Assembly: GCA_050955045.1 (NCBI GenBank)
Contig: JBPBQV010000035.1
Location: 24,886 to 88,885 of the forward strand
Source of the DNA: Mucilaginibacter_A sp050955045
GTDB taxonomy: Bacteria > Bacteroidota > Bacteroidia > Sphingobacteriales > Sphingobacteriaceae
Length of the DNA stretch: 64,000 nucleotides
Direction of reading: 5' to 3'
The position numbers were made by a program, and so were the translations under genes. Shown here in pieces: positions 34,761 to 45,002 of the stretch (within the stretch, counting starts at the first letter, position 1; each line of letters starts with the position of its first letter). The notes beneath the pieces were generated by a model. The model had not been told where the DNA came from. It did no database searches and saw nothing but the letters and a program-made list of their open reading frames with translations.

Positions 34761-37700
34761 ACTAAATCGTTTTGTTTAACCTGTAAAAATTTATGCTGAT
34801 GTTCCGGATCTACAATAAACCAAGCCGGGTTTCCATCTTTATCTTTTCCAAGCCGCGCTCCTGGAACTGGCGGTACTTCTTTTACCGTTGTTTTTTTAAG
34901 TTGAGATTGTGCAGCAGAAAAACCTAAAAAACCTGCATTAGCCAGTTCTAGTGCACTTTCTTCAAATACAGAAGCAATACGGTTTATTTCTGAAACAGTA
35001 TGCGCCGCCGTTAAAAAACAAGGAAAGTTATCCCAGATATGGATGCCTTTTAAACGCATTAAGCTAAAGAGTAGCTCGTTATGCTTATATTCCTGCTTAA
35101 ATTTCAGCTTCCACAAAGAGCCAAAACTAACCGCATAAACAGGTAAATTATGTTGTGTACAGGTTTTGTTGATTGCTTCTGCCAATCGACTTGTTTCCGC
35201 ATTGATTCTTTGCTGCAATTCCGGGCCTTGTGTTTTCAAGTATGTTAAAGTAGCTTTTGCAGCAGCCAGCGCAAGCGGATGGCGCACAAAAGTTCCGGCA
35301 AAGTAAGTAACACCGGCTTCGGGCACAGAATCATCTCCGTATTGCCAGAAACCGCCGTCCAGCGCATCCATAAATTGTTTTTTACCTGCAATTACACCGA
35401 TAGATAAGCCACCGCCAATCACTTTTCCATAAGTTCCTAAATCAGCCTGAATTCCAAACAACGCCTGCGCGCCGCCCGGATGCATCCGGAAACCGGTAAT
35501 TACTTCATCAAAAATTAAGGTTGTACCGGCTTGTTCTGTTATTTTTCTAACTTCTTTCAAAAACTCAACCGGCTGAAATTCTGGTCTTCTGCTTTGAACG
35601 GGTTCTACTAAAACGGCTGCCAACTCGTGCGCCCGTTCTCGAATGATTTTTAAAGATTCATCCGTTCCATAATCCAAAATCAGCATGTTTTGCACAGCTT
35701 CCGGCATAATTCCGGGCGCCGCCGGAAACGATTTTAATGCTTTAGTTCCGCGCACAATCACTTCATCCACAATACCATGGTAAGAACCGGAAAAAGCAAC
35801 AATCAGCGAGCGGCCGGTTACGGTTCGCGCAATCCGCATCGCGCCCAAAACCGCTTCCGAGCCGGTATTGCACAAACCTGCACGGTCTGCACCGGTAAAC
35901 TCGCAAATTAGCTGACTTACTTCGCCTGCTAATTGATGTTGCGGACCGATTTCGTATCCAATCTCTATTTGCTGCTGCAATGCTTTTTTGATAAATTCTG
36001 GCTGATAGCCTAAAAAGCTGCTACCAAATCCGTTCAATGCATCAATGTAATCGTTGCCGTCAATATCTTGCAAATGGCTTCCTTTTGAATGGTTGACTAC
36101 CAACGGATAGACAATTTCTTTTGTAGCCGGACTAAAACCAGAAACTACACGCGGATCGGCCATAAAAGCACGGTTTTGCTGCGTTTGCGCTTTGCTTTTT
36201 GCTGTTTTTTGATTGTAATTCCGAATCAGACTTTTTAAAAATTCCTGCTGAATTGGATTCAGTTCATCTTTTTCTCTTTGAATGCGAGCCGTTGCGCCAA
36301 AAGGTTTTTTAATTTCTGCAGCTTCATCTGCTGATAATTTCAGTTCCGCAGGTTTCTTTTCTGCAAAAACAGATGCTTCTTTTACCGGTGTTTTTTTGTC
36401 GTCCTGCAATAAATTGATTTGCTGCGAAATCAACTGAATTTGCTGCGCGAGTAAATTAAGCACAGAACTGTTTTGTGCTGAATAATTTGCTGAATAAACA
36501 GGAGAGATTTGTTCCGAAGAAATTACTTTTTCAGCAATAGCTTCTTTTGGTAATTTACTTTCTAAATAAACAGATAAGCTTTCTATCGTATCAAACTGCT
36601 CATTCAGGTTTCGGAACGAGACCGGAACGTTGAACTTTTTACTGATCGAAATAGAAATTTGTGTCAGCAAAAGCGAGTCAAAACCCATTTCTATAAAAGT
36701 ACTTTCGGGCTGCATATCCTGCAGTTCAATTCCCGAAGCATCATATAAAATAGTTTTGATCTGTTCAGATAAATTATTTGTTTTCATGATTTTAACTTGT
36801 GCTATCTCAATTTCTTGTAGAGGAGTTTCTTTGGATATTTCTGAAACAATAGATAGTGTTTTTATTGATGCCGAAGGCGGATTTACCCAGCATTTTTTGT
36901 AAGCGTAAGCGTAGGGCGGAAGCTGTATTTTCTTCCTGATCTGACCCTTGTAAAATGCTTTCCAATCCGGTTTAAAACCTTCTTCCCATAATTGTCCAAG
37001 CACTTTCAGCATTCCGGCATAAACCGATTCTTTTTCGCCCGTTGGAGCCGCCGCACTCATAATAGTTGCTTTTTTACTCACACATTGCTGCCGTACCAAC
37101 TGAGATAAGGTATTGCCGGGGCCAACATCAATCAAAAAGTTATGCTGATGATCCAGCAAGGTATCAACCGCATCTGTAAATAAAACTGTATTGCGGATAT
37201 GTGCCGACCAGTAAGCGGCGCTGGTTGCTTCTTTATCCCGAATAAATTTTCCGGTAACGGTAGAAACGAAAGGTGTTTTTGGTGGATTTAAGGTGATGGT
37301 TTTTACAATTTCTTCAAAAGGTTGCAGGATCGGGTCCATCATTGCAGAATGAAACGCGTGCTTATTTTCCAGCAAACGGCAGGCAATACCTTGCTCATTT
37401 AAAATGGTTGCAAAAGCAGCAACCGCTTCAATTTCGCCTGAAACCACTATTACATTTTTACTGTTGATTGCCGCAATCGATAAATTTTTGGGTAAAATTA
37501 AATTCAGTTCTTCCGGAGATATTTTAACAGCAAGCATATTTCCGCCGGGCAAAAGCTGCATCAGCCGACAACGGGCAACAATTAGTTTTAAAGCATCTTC
37601 CAAGCTAAAAACGCCGGCAAAATGAGCAGCCATAAATTCGCCCAAACTATGTCCGGTTATCGCGTTTGGCTGCAATCCCCAGCTCGTCCATAACCTTACC

Positions 37701-40700
37701 ATTGCATATTGCATGGTAAAAACAGCAGGCTGCGCGTAGAGCGTATGGTTTAGTTTTTCTGAAGAGGCAGAATCTTGTGCAGCTGGATAAATTATATTGC
37801 GGATATCTTCACCTAAAATAGGGAACAGTAAGATGGCGCACTTATCCACAGCATCCCGGAAAATGGCTTCCTGCTGATACAGTTCCAGGTTCATATTGAT
37901 AAACTGCGAACCTTGCCCCGGAAAAAGCAATGCTGTTTTTAGCCGGTTATTTTGAAGGTTTTTATGAAAACGCTTTACGGCTGAGATTTCCAGTTTCTCC
38001 TGTAAATCCTGTCGGTCAGAAACAATTAAAGTATTGCGAAAATTAAAATCCTGTTGCGTATGATGCAACGTGTAAGCAACATTTGCAGGTTCTACTTCTG
38101 GGTTTTTCTCCAGATAAGCAATTAAATTTTTAGTGTAAAGCTGTAAACTTTCTTCTGTTTTGGCCGACCAGCTGATTAAATGTGCAGGTTTGGTTTCGGT
38201 TTCTATAATTTCAGGTTGAATATATTCCTGCAAAACCACGTGCACATTGGTTCCGCCAACGCCAAAAGAACTTACTCCGGCGTAACGTGTTTTTTCAACA
38301 TTCCAATCAGTTAAAGCTGTGTTTACAAAAAACGGACTGGTTTTGAAATCGATATTTGGATTAGGCTGATCGTAATTAATAGAAGCCGGAATTTGCTGAT
38401 AATGCAACGCCAGCGCTGTTTTGATAAAACCGGCAACGCCAGCCGCAGCAGTTGTATGGCCGAAATTGCCTTTTACAGAACCAACGGCACAAAACTGATT
38501 GAAATTTTGCTGGCCGAAAGCCAGTTTTAAACCTTCTATTTCAATCGGATCACCAATTGGTGTGGCTGTTCCATGTGTTTCGATGTACGAAATTTCAGCA
38601 GCATCAACCTGCGCATTTTCCAGTGCTTGTGCAATTGCATTGGCCTGTCCTTCGGCACTTGGTGCTGTAAAACTGCTTTTTCCGGAACCATCATTATTTA
38701 TGCCAGCTCCTTTTAGCACAGCAAAAATAGTATCGCCGTCTCGCTCAGCATCCTCCAAGCTTTTTAATAAAATTACACCTGCGCCATCGCTAAAAACAGT
38801 TCCCTGTGCATTGGCATCAAAAGGGCGGCAATGTCCGTCTTTGCTAAACATGGCGCCTGCCTGGTACAAACTTCCGCTTTTTAACGGAGCCGTAATGGCA
38901 GCAGCCCCGGCTACGGCAATAGAACATTGTCCGTTGCGAATACTTTCTGCCGCTTGCGCAATGGTTAATAAACCGGTTGAACAAGCTGCATAAACGCTTA
39001 CAGCTGGCCCTTTTAAGTTCAGTTCATAAGCAGTCCGACTGGCAATGTAGTCCTTCTCATTCAAAGACATTACCTGGAAATCGCCTACATTTTCAACCAT
39101 TTCCGTGTTCGGCAGCACATTATTTTGGTAATATGTGTTGTTTCCTGCTCCGGCAAAAACCCCGGTTATACCCGAATATTTTTCCGGTAAATGGCCGGTT
39201 GTTTCCAAAACCTCGCGAGCCAGTTCTAAAAAAACACGCTGCTGCGGGTCCATTAATTCGGCAGCTTTTGGGTTGATATTGAAAAAGGAAGTATCAAACT
39301 CATCAGCTTTGTTGATCACGCCACGCGCTTTTACATAGAGCGGATTGTTTTTTAAGGTTGAAGAAATAGATGAATCCAGTTCTGCATCTGTAAAAAAGCT
39401 GGTGGTTTCGCGGCTGTTTTTCAGCAAATCCCAAAACTCCTGCGGATTGTTGGCTCCGGGAAAACGACAAGCCATCCCGATAACGGCAATTTCTTTTACA
39501 ATGCTTCTTTTACCGGTATTTTTTTGTGTTAGGGTTGAAGTTTGTCCGTTTAAAATATAGTTTGCAATGCCGCCGATGGTTGGGAACTGATATAATTTGG
39601 TTATTGGCAAATGATATTCTCCCAAAGTTTTTAAACCAGCAATAAATTTTAAGGCCAGCAGAGAATTTCCACCCAACTCAAAAAAGCTATCATCCGTTCC
39701 AATTTCGGCAATTTGCAATAAAGCCGACCAACTTGCGGCAATTTTTATTTCTATTTCAGTGGAAGGTGATTTATAAAGCGAAGTAAGTTCCGGTCGTTTA
39801 AAATCTGGTGCCGGCAATTGCTTTTTATCAACCTTGCCGCTGCTGGTAAAAGGCAATTGTTTTAGCCAGATAAAAGCCGCAGGCATCATATAATCCGGTA
39901 GTTTTTGGGTGATGATTTCTCTTAAAGCAACCGAATTTTGCTGATCGCCGGAAGCAACCAGATAAGCAACCAAACGCTTCAGTCCGGGTACATCTTCCCG
40001 TGCTACTACCACAGATTGTTTTACCGCTGGCGATTGATTGAGCAAAGTTTCAATTTCTCCCGGCTCAATCCTGTTGCCTCTGATTTTAATTTGATGATCT
40101 ATCCTTCCCCAAAAATTTATGTTGCCATCCGGCAAAATTGCAGCCAGATCACCGGTACGGTAAATGCGCAATGCTTCTTTTACCGGATAAAAAATGTCAG
40201 GAAATTTTTCGGCAGTCAGTTCCGGCTGATGGAGATAACCTTGAGCCAAACAAACACCGCTCAAACATAATTCGCCGGTTTCACCTGCTGCAACCGGTTG
40301 CAGGTTTTCATTTAAAATTAAAACTTCAACCGCATCAATTGTTGTACCGATGGAAGGTAAATCTGGCCAATTTTGCGCGTCACCTTCCAATTTTAATTGT
40401 GTAACCACATGGCATTCTGTTGGCCCGTATTGATTAAATAAAGCGCAGCCGGGCAAAGCCGAAAAGAAAGTTCTGACTTGCGGCGTAATTTTTAACTGTT
40501 CTCCGGCAGTTATAATTTCCTGCAAAGAAGTGGGGAAGATTCCGCCAGAAACAGCAGCTTCGGTTAAATATTGTAAAGCCACAAATGGCAAAAAAAGTCG
40601 GTTAATTTGCTCATCCTGAATAAGTTTTAACAGCAGGTTTGGGTCGAGGCGTTGGTTGTCCTCTATTAAAACCAGTTCTCCGCCAGAGCAAAGTGTAGCA

Positions 40701-41326
40701 AAAATCTCCTGAAACGAAACATCAAAACTTAAAGGCGCAAACTGTAAAGTTTTAGTATTGGCACCAGCAACAGAATGCTGTTTTTGCCAGGTAATTAAAT
40801 TTGCCAAAGCCGCGTGGCCCATGCAAACGCCTTTTGGTGCGCCGGTAGAACCGGAAGTATACAGCACGTAAGCCAGTTCGCCTTGTTTTATGGCTGTTAC
40901 AGAATCCGGTTTTTCTGTAGAAGCAATCAAACCAAGTCCAAGTTTTTCAAAAAAAGCTTGCTCGTGTTTTGCAGAAAGGCAAAACTGTATTCCGGAACCT
41001 GCAATTAATTGTTTTAAACGGTCTTTCGGATAACTCGGATCAAGTGGCAAATAGGCTTTTCCAGCTTTTAAAATCGCCAGAATGCCCACAATCATTTCGA
41101 TGGAACGCGTGGTGCTAATCGCAATCAAATCCGAAGAAAAAGCCTGTTGCGTAATTTGTGTTGCCAGAAAATTTGAAGCGTGATCTAATTCCTGATAAGT
41201 AAGCCGCTGATCTGCAAATGAAACAGCAACAGCATCAAGCGTATGTAATATCTGATCCTGAAAAAGCTGTTGTACCAAACGAAATTGTTTATCACCCGGA
41301 TTTGTTGCGTTGTGGTTTACGGTCAT
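34757..41326 (-). CDS. hybrid NRPS-PKS: A-PCP-KS-AT-ACP-aminotransferase
   Basis: This 2189-residue loading and first extension protein has, in order: A (about 1-510; LYTSGSTGAPKG); PCP (GGNSL near 553); KS (about 625-1050; Cys near 782 in AACSTG, then ETHGTATPIGDP and NFGHTTAAAG); AT (about 1140-1440; GHSLGE and HAFH, a malonyl-type signature); ACP (GFDSL near 1549); and a PLP class III aminotransferase (about 1720-2150; DEVITGFR, Lys in YGKVIGGG). No KR, DH or ER is present. The A pocket D-V-Q-F-I-A-Q-V-V-K is near the proline code. Predicted logic: prolyl starter, one malonyl extension, and beta-keto to beta-amine. I chose the ATG at 41326 because the 36 upstream codons to 41434 lack family similarity. 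Four exact 12-mers lie inside. Confidence 0.92.
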   Translation of the reverse strand: MTVNHNATNPGDKQFRLVQQLFQDQILHTLDAVAVSFADQRLTYQELDHASNFLATQITQQAFSSDLIAISTTRSIEMIVGILAILKAGKAYLPLDPSYPKDRLKQLIAGSGIQFCLSAKHEQAFFEKLGLGLIASTEKPDSVTAIKQGELAYVLYTSGSTGAPKGVCMGHAALANLITWQKQHSVAGANTKTLQFAPLSFDVSFQEIFATLCSGGELVLIEDNQRLDPNLLLKLIQDEQINRLFLPFVALQYLTEAAVSGGIFPTSLQEIITAGEQLKITPQVRTFFSALPGCALFNQYGPTECHVVTQLKLEGDAQNWPDLPSIGTTIDAVEVLILNENLQPVAAGETGELCLSGVCLAQGYLHQPELTAEKFPDIFYPVKEALRIYRTGDLAAILPDGNINFWGRIDHQIKIRGNRIEPGEIETLLNQSPAVKQSVVVAREDVPGLKRLVAYLVASGDQQNSVALREIITQKLPDYMMPAAFIWLKQLPFTSSGKVDKKQLPAPDFKRPELTSLYKSPSTEIEIKIAASWSALLQIAEIGTDDSFFELGGNSLLALKFIAGLKTLGEYHLPITKLYQFPTIGGIANYILNGQTSTLTQKNTGKRSIVKEIAVIGMACRFPGANNPQEFWDLLKNSRETTSFFTDAELDSSISSTLKNNPLYVKARGVINKADEFDTSFFNINPKAAELMDPQQRVFLELAREVLETTGHLPEKYSGITGVFAGAGNNTYYQNNVLPNTEMVENVGDFQVMSLNEKDYIASRTAYELNLKGPAVSVYAACSTGLLTIAQAAESIRNGQCSIAVAGAAAITAPLKSGSLYQAGAMFSKDGHCRPFDANAQGTVFSDGAGVILLKSLEDAERDGDTIFAVLKGAGINNDGSGKSSFTAPSAEGQANAIAQALENAQVDAAEISYIETHGTATPIGDPIEIEGLKLAFGQQNFNQFCAVGSVKGNFGHTTAAAGVAGFIKTALALHYQQIPASINYDQPNPNIDFKTSPFFVNTALTDWNVEKTRYAGVSSFGVGGTNVHVVLQEYIQPEIIETETKPAHLISWSAKTEESLQLYTKNLIAYLEKNPEVEPANVAYTLHHTQQDFNFRNTLIVSDRQDLQEKLEISAVKRFHKNLQNNRLKTALLFPGQGSQFINMNLELYQQEAIFRDAVDKCAILLFPILGEDIRNIIYPAAQDSASSEKLNHTLYAQPAVFTMQYAMVRLWTSWGLQPNAITGHSLGEFMAAHFAGVFSLEDALKLIVARCRLMQLLPGGNMLAVKISPEELNLILPKNLSIAAINSKNVIVVSGEIEAVAAFATILNEQGIACRLLENKHAFHSAMMDPILQPFEEIVKTITLNPPKTPFVSTVTGKFIRDKEATSAAYWSAHIRNTVLFTDAVDTLLDHQHNFLIDVGPGNTLSQLVRQQCVSKKATIMSAAAPTGEKESVYAGMLKVLGQLWEEGFKPDWKAFYKGQIRKKIQLPPYAYAYKKCWVNPPSASIKTLSIVSEISKETPLQEIEIAQVKIMKTNNLSEQIKTILYDASGIELQDMQPESTFIEMGFDSLLLTQISISISKKFNVPVSFRNLNEQFDTIESLSVYLESKLPKEAIAEKVISSEQISPVYSANYSAQNSSVLNLLAQQIQLISQQINLLQDDKKTPVKEASVFAEKKPAELKLSADEAAEIKKPFGATARIQREKDELNPIQQEFLKSLIRNYNQKTAKSKAQTQQNRAFMADPRVVSGFSPATKEIVYPLVVNHSKGSHLQDIDGNDYIDALNGFGSSFLGYQPEFIKKALQQQIEIGYEIGPQHQLAGEVSQLICEFTGADRAGLCNTGSEAVLGAMRIARTVTGRSLIVAFSGSYHGIVDEVIVRGTKALKSFPAAPGIMPEAVQNMLILDYGTDESLKIIRERAHELAAVLVEPVQSRRPEFQPVEFLKEVRKITEQAGTTLIFDEVITGFRMHPGGAQALFGIQADLGTYGKVIGGGLSIGVIAGKKQFMDALDGGFWQYGDDSVPEAGVTYFAGTFVRHPLALAAAKATLTYLKTQGPELQQRINAETSRLAEAINKTCTQHNLPVYAVSFGSLWKLKFKQEYKHNELLFSLMRLKGIHIWDNFPCFLTAAHTVSEINRIASVFEESALELANAGFLGFSAAQSQLKKTTVKEVPPVPGARLGKDKDGNPAWFIVDPEHQHKFLQVKQNDLV

Positions 41327-41557
41327 TCTGGATATGTATTTTAGCGGCTGTATGAATAACTTTAAAGCCTCCTTATACGTGTTACACGTATTTTTAGTTA
41401 TTATTTTAAGCTGGAGATAAAAAAATAACTGCAAAAACAGATACTCTTTTTATCGGATAAAAATTTATATTTCTGTAATCTTGAACTGGAATTGATTTAC
41501 CCGTTTCCTCAAAAAAATAACAGCAGATTAGAAGCTTTAAAAAGAGATATTTAACTA

Positions 41558-44500
41558 ATGCCCGAAGAAAAAACAATACTCGACGATAAACTACACTGGT
41601 ATAAAGATGCCATAATTTACGAACTGCACATTAAAGCTTTTTGTGATGGAAATGCTGATGGTATCGGCGATTTTGAAGGCTTGTTGCAAAAGCTGGATTA
41701 CTTGCAGGATTTAGGCGTTACAGCGATCTGGCTGCTACCGTTTTATCCTTCGCCGTTAAAAGATGACGGCTACGATATTGCTGATTATTACACGATTAAC
41801 CCGGCTTACGGTAACATCAAACAATTTAAATTGCTGCTAAAAGAAGCACACGAACGTGGTTTAAAAGTGATTACAGAACTGGTTATCAACCACACTTCCG
41901 ATCAGCATCCCTGGTTTCAGCGCGCCCGAACGGCACCCGAAGGATCAGATCATCGTAATTATTATGTATGGTCAAACGATAACAAACAGTTTGAAGATGC
42001 GCGCATTATTTTCCAGGATTTTGAAGCTTCCAACTGGAGCTGGGACGCGGTGGCCAAACAGTATTACTGGCACCGATTTTTTCATCATCAGCCGGATTTG
42101 AATTACGATAATCCATCTGTACAGGATGAGGTTTTCAAAATTGTAGATTACTGGTGCAAAATGGGTGTGGATGGTTTCCGCCTGGATGCCGTGCCGTATT
42201 TGTTTGAGCGCGACGGAACCAATTGCGAAAATCTGCCCGAAACGCACGCTTATCTGAAAAAATTAAGGAAATATGTAGATGAGCATTTCCCCGGAACGCT
42301 GCTTTTGGCCGAAGCAAATATGTGGCCCGAAGATTCTGCTGCGTATTTTGGTGATGGTGATGAATGCCAGATGAATTATCATTTTCCGGTGATGCCACGC
42401 ATGTTTATGGCTTTGCAGATGGAAGACCGCTATCCGCTAACAGATATTTTTGAGCAAACGCCAGCCATTCCGGAAACCTGCCAGTGGGCAATTTTTCTGC
42501 GGAACCATGATGAACTCACGCTGGAAATGGTTACCGATGAGGAACGCGATTACATGTACAAAACGTATGTGAAAAATCCGAAAGCGCGTATTAATTTGGG
42601 AATCCGCCATCGTTTGGCCCCGCTTTTAGAAAACAGCCGGAACAAGATTGAACTGCTAAACAGCTTGCTTTTTACCTTGCCGGGCACGCCGGTTTTGTAT
42701 TATGGTGATGAAATTGGCATGGGCGATAACTTTTATCTGGGCGATCGCGACGGTGTGCGCACGCCCATGCAATGGAATTCTGACCGAAATGCCGGATTTT
42801 CAACCGCTAATCCGCAACGACTTTATTTACCGCTGATTCTGGATCCGCAGTATAGCTTTGAATCGGTTAATGTAGAACTTCAATCTAAAAATACCTCGTC
42901 GTTATTGTGGTGGACGAAACGCATGATTGCCACCCGCAAAAAATACAAAGCTTTTGGCAGGGGAGATTTGCAATTTATTCCTTCAGAAAATGCTAAAGTG
43001 CTGGTTTATACGCGTACTTATCAGGATCAGGTGATGTTGATTGTAGCAAATTTATCACGTTACCCACAAGCCGCTGAGCTGGATTTAGAAACTTATCAGG
43101 GCTTTGTTCCGGTAGAAATTACCAGTAAAAACCGTTTCCCGCAAATCAAGGCAGATCATCCGTACTTCTTTACGCTCGGCGCGCACGCCTGTCAGTGTTT
43201 TGAGCTGGTAAAAGAAGCAATTGGTATAGCACCGGCTGTTTTGCCCGTATTAGAACTGAGGGATTGGAAAAACATCACCTCAAAAGCAACTTTACAACGG
43301 CTTGAAAACGATATTTTACCCAATTACCTGATGCAAATGCCCTGGTTTGACGGCAAAGAAAAAGGTGTAGAAAGCATTAAAGTGATTGAACATGCAGAAG
43401 TGCCGCTGGCAGAAGGCAGTGCTGTTTATTTGCTGATTGAGGTTTCGTACCAAAGTAATTTGCCGGATAAATTCCAGTTGCCGATTGCTTTTGGCAGCCC
43501 GAAATTTTCAGCAAAAATCCTTGATACTTGTCCGCAAGCCATTTTAGCGCACTTAAATATCAATGGCGAAGAAGGTATTTTATACGATGCTATTTACGGT
43601 CTTAATTTGCAAATGGCATTGTTTAAAATGGTCGCACATCATCATACCATCCACGTAAATGGCAGCGAACTAATTTTTAAAGGCAATAGTTTGCTCAAAG
43701 ATCATCTGGCAGAACAGGAGAAAATCAGGCCTCGGGTGCTGTCTTCTACGCAAGTAAATACGATGATCATTTATGATAATATCTTCTGTATCAAAGTTTT
43801 CCGAAAATTAGATTTTGTAATAAATTCTGATTTGGAGCTTGTTCGTTTCCTTACGCTGCATACCAATTTTAAAAATACGCCGGCACTGGAAGGTTCTATC
43901 GAATGGAAATTCGCTAACGGAAACCTGGTTTTAGGAATGTTGCAGGAAGTGGTGCAAAGCAATAGTGATGGCTGGACGTATATGCTGGACCGCATGACGG
44001 ATTTTAACGAGCGCGTAATTGCCCAATCAGATTTTTCGCCGGTAATTCCGGAATTGAAGGGAACGCTTACCAATTCCCTGAAATACGAAGATATGCCTGC
44101 TTATCTGGCTGAAATACTGGATAATACGATGGCCAACCGTATCCAAACACTGGGTGAACGTACCGGCCAGCTGCATTTGGCTTTGGCATCCGGCACTGAT
44201 TTTCCCGATTTTGAACCCGAAGAATTTTCGCTGCATTATCAGCGTTCGCTGTATTCTAATTTGCTGGCTTTAGTGCGCACTTCCTTCGCTTTGCTCAACC
44301 GTAAAATCAACGAATTGCCTGATGATGAAAAAATACTGGCAAAAGAAGTATTGGAAATGAAACAGGAAATCCTGACGATTTTTAAAACCATTTACAGCAA
44401 AAAAATTGAGGTAGACAAAATCCGCTTACATGGCGACTACAACCTGGAACAAACCTTGTTTACTGGTAAAGATTTTTATATTTTAGATTTTGAAGGCAAC

Positions 44501-44887
44501 CCGGAACGGCGCTTCAGCGAACGCCGGATTAAGCGATCTGCTTTGCGGGATGTAGCCAGCATGATCCGTTCATTTAGTTATGTGGCTTATCATAGTTTGT
44601 ATGCTGATAACCAAATCCGCGATGAAGATATTGCCAGACTGCTGCCTTTTGCCGAGCAATGGTACCATTACACAACCGGATTTTTTATGAAAGCTTATTT
44701 AGATACCGTAAAAGATGCCGGTTTTGTACCAAAAGATAAAGAAGGACTGGACACATTAATGCAGGTTTTCATGCTTGAAAAAGCATTAAACGAGTTGCTT
44801 TACGAACTAAACCACCGCCCGGATTGGGTAATTGTTCCGTTAAAAGGTATTATCTCGATGGTCAAAACTAGCAGAGCGAAAGTTTAG
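41558..44887 (+). CDS. treS: trehalose synthase-maltokinase fusion (TreS-Pep2)
   Basis: This 1109-residue cytoplasmic fusion has an N-terminal GH13 domain (about 1-550) that interconverts maltose and trehalose: WYKDAIIYELHIKAF, DGIGDFEGL, ELVINHTSD, DGFRLDAVP (nucleophile Asp), LLAEANMWPED (acid/base Glu), and LRNHDELTLE. The C-terminal half is maltokinase, with LHGDYNLEQTLF and ILDFEGNPERRFSERR (kinase catalytic and metal-binding residues). It makes maltose 1-phosphate from maltose and ATP, the entry to the GlgE alpha-glucan pathway, although no glgE is in the window. This fusion is common. The 231 bp upstream contain a near-match to the dispersed word around 41440. Confidence 0.94.
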   Translation: MPEEKTILDDKLHWYKDAIIYELHIKAFCDGNADGIGDFEGLLQKLDYLQDLGVTAIWLLPFYPSPLKDDGYDIADYYTINPAYGNIKQFKLLLKEAHERGLKVITELVINHTSDQHPWFQRARTAPEGSDHRNYYVWSNDNKQFEDARIIFQDFEASNWSWDAVAKQYYWHRFFHHQPDLNYDNPSVQDEVFKIVDYWCKMGVDGFRLDAVPYLFERDGTNCENLPETHAYLKKLRKYVDEHFPGTLLLAEANMWPEDSAAYFGDGDECQMNYHFPVMPRMFMALQMEDRYPLTDIFEQTPAIPETCQWAIFLRNHDELTLEMVTDEERDYMYKTYVKNPKARINLGIRHRLAPLLENSRNKIELLNSLLFTLPGTPVLYYGDEIGMGDNFYLGDRDGVRTPMQWNSDRNAGFSTANPQRLYLPLILDPQYSFESVNVELQSKNTSSLLWWTKRMIATRKKYKAFGRGDLQFIPSENAKVLVYTRTYQDQVMLIVANLSRYPQAAELDLETYQGFVPVEITSKNRFPQIKADHPYFFTLGAHACQCFELVKEAIGIAPAVLPVLELRDWKNITSKATLQRLENDILPNYLMQMPWFDGKEKGVESIKVIEHAEVPLAEGSAVYLLIEVSYQSNLPDKFQLPIAFGSPKFSAKILDTCPQAILAHLNINGEEGILYDAIYGLNLQMALFKMVAHHHTIHVNGSELIFKGNSLLKDHLAEQEKIRPRVLSSTQVNTMIIYDNIFCIKVFRKLDFVINSDLELVRFLTLHTNFKNTPALEGSIEWKFANGNLVLGMLQEVVQSNSDGWTYMLDRMTDFNERVIAQSDFSPVIPELKGTLTNSLKYEDMPAYLAEILDNTMANRIQTLGERTGQLHLALASGTDFPDFEPEEFSLHYQRSLYSNLLALVRTSFALLNRKINELPDDEKILAKEVLEMKQEILTIFKTIYSKKIEVDKIRLHGDYNLEQTLFTGKDFYILDFEGNPERRFSERRIKRSALRDVASMIRSFSYVAYHSLYADNQIRDEDIARLLPFAEQWYHYTTGFFMKAYLDTVKDAGFVPKDKEGLDTLMQVFMLEKALNELLYELNHRPDWVIVPLKGIISMVKTSRAKV

Positions 44888-44933
44888 TTCAGGCCAAACC
44901 ATCACTATAAATTATTTTAACACCACATTTTTT

Positions 44934-44972
44934 AGGTGATAAAAGAAGCATCTCATACTTCTTTTATCACCT
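44934..44972. terminator. bidirectional hairpin of two 12-mers between treS and LLM gene
   Basis: AGGTGATAAAAGAAGCAT (44934-44951) faces ATACTTCTTTTATCACCT (44955-44972) over three bases, giving an 18-bp stem with one mismatch at the variable Y position. AT-rich tracts lie on both sides. It sits between convergent genes and contains exact copies 44940-44951 (GAAGC) and 44955-44966 (GAAGT). Confidence 0.85.
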
Positions 44973-45002
44973 TATTTTTTTGGTATAAACAGCTGTGTTG
45001 TT

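Noticed and set aside
38499..38993. 164-codon plus-strand open frame within the NRPS-PKS gene
   Set aside because: It is antisense to the conserved ketosynthase active-site region; composition is that of reversed coding sequence.
34757..41434. Longer NRPS-PKS start at 41434
   Set aside because: The extra 36 codons lack similarity to adenylation domains and look like AT-rich leader; the ATG at 41326 gives a standard N-terminus.
41435..41557. Near-copy of the word (GATACTCTTTTTATC) upstream of treS
   Set aside because: It has a substitution within the core, so I did not count it among the exact copies.
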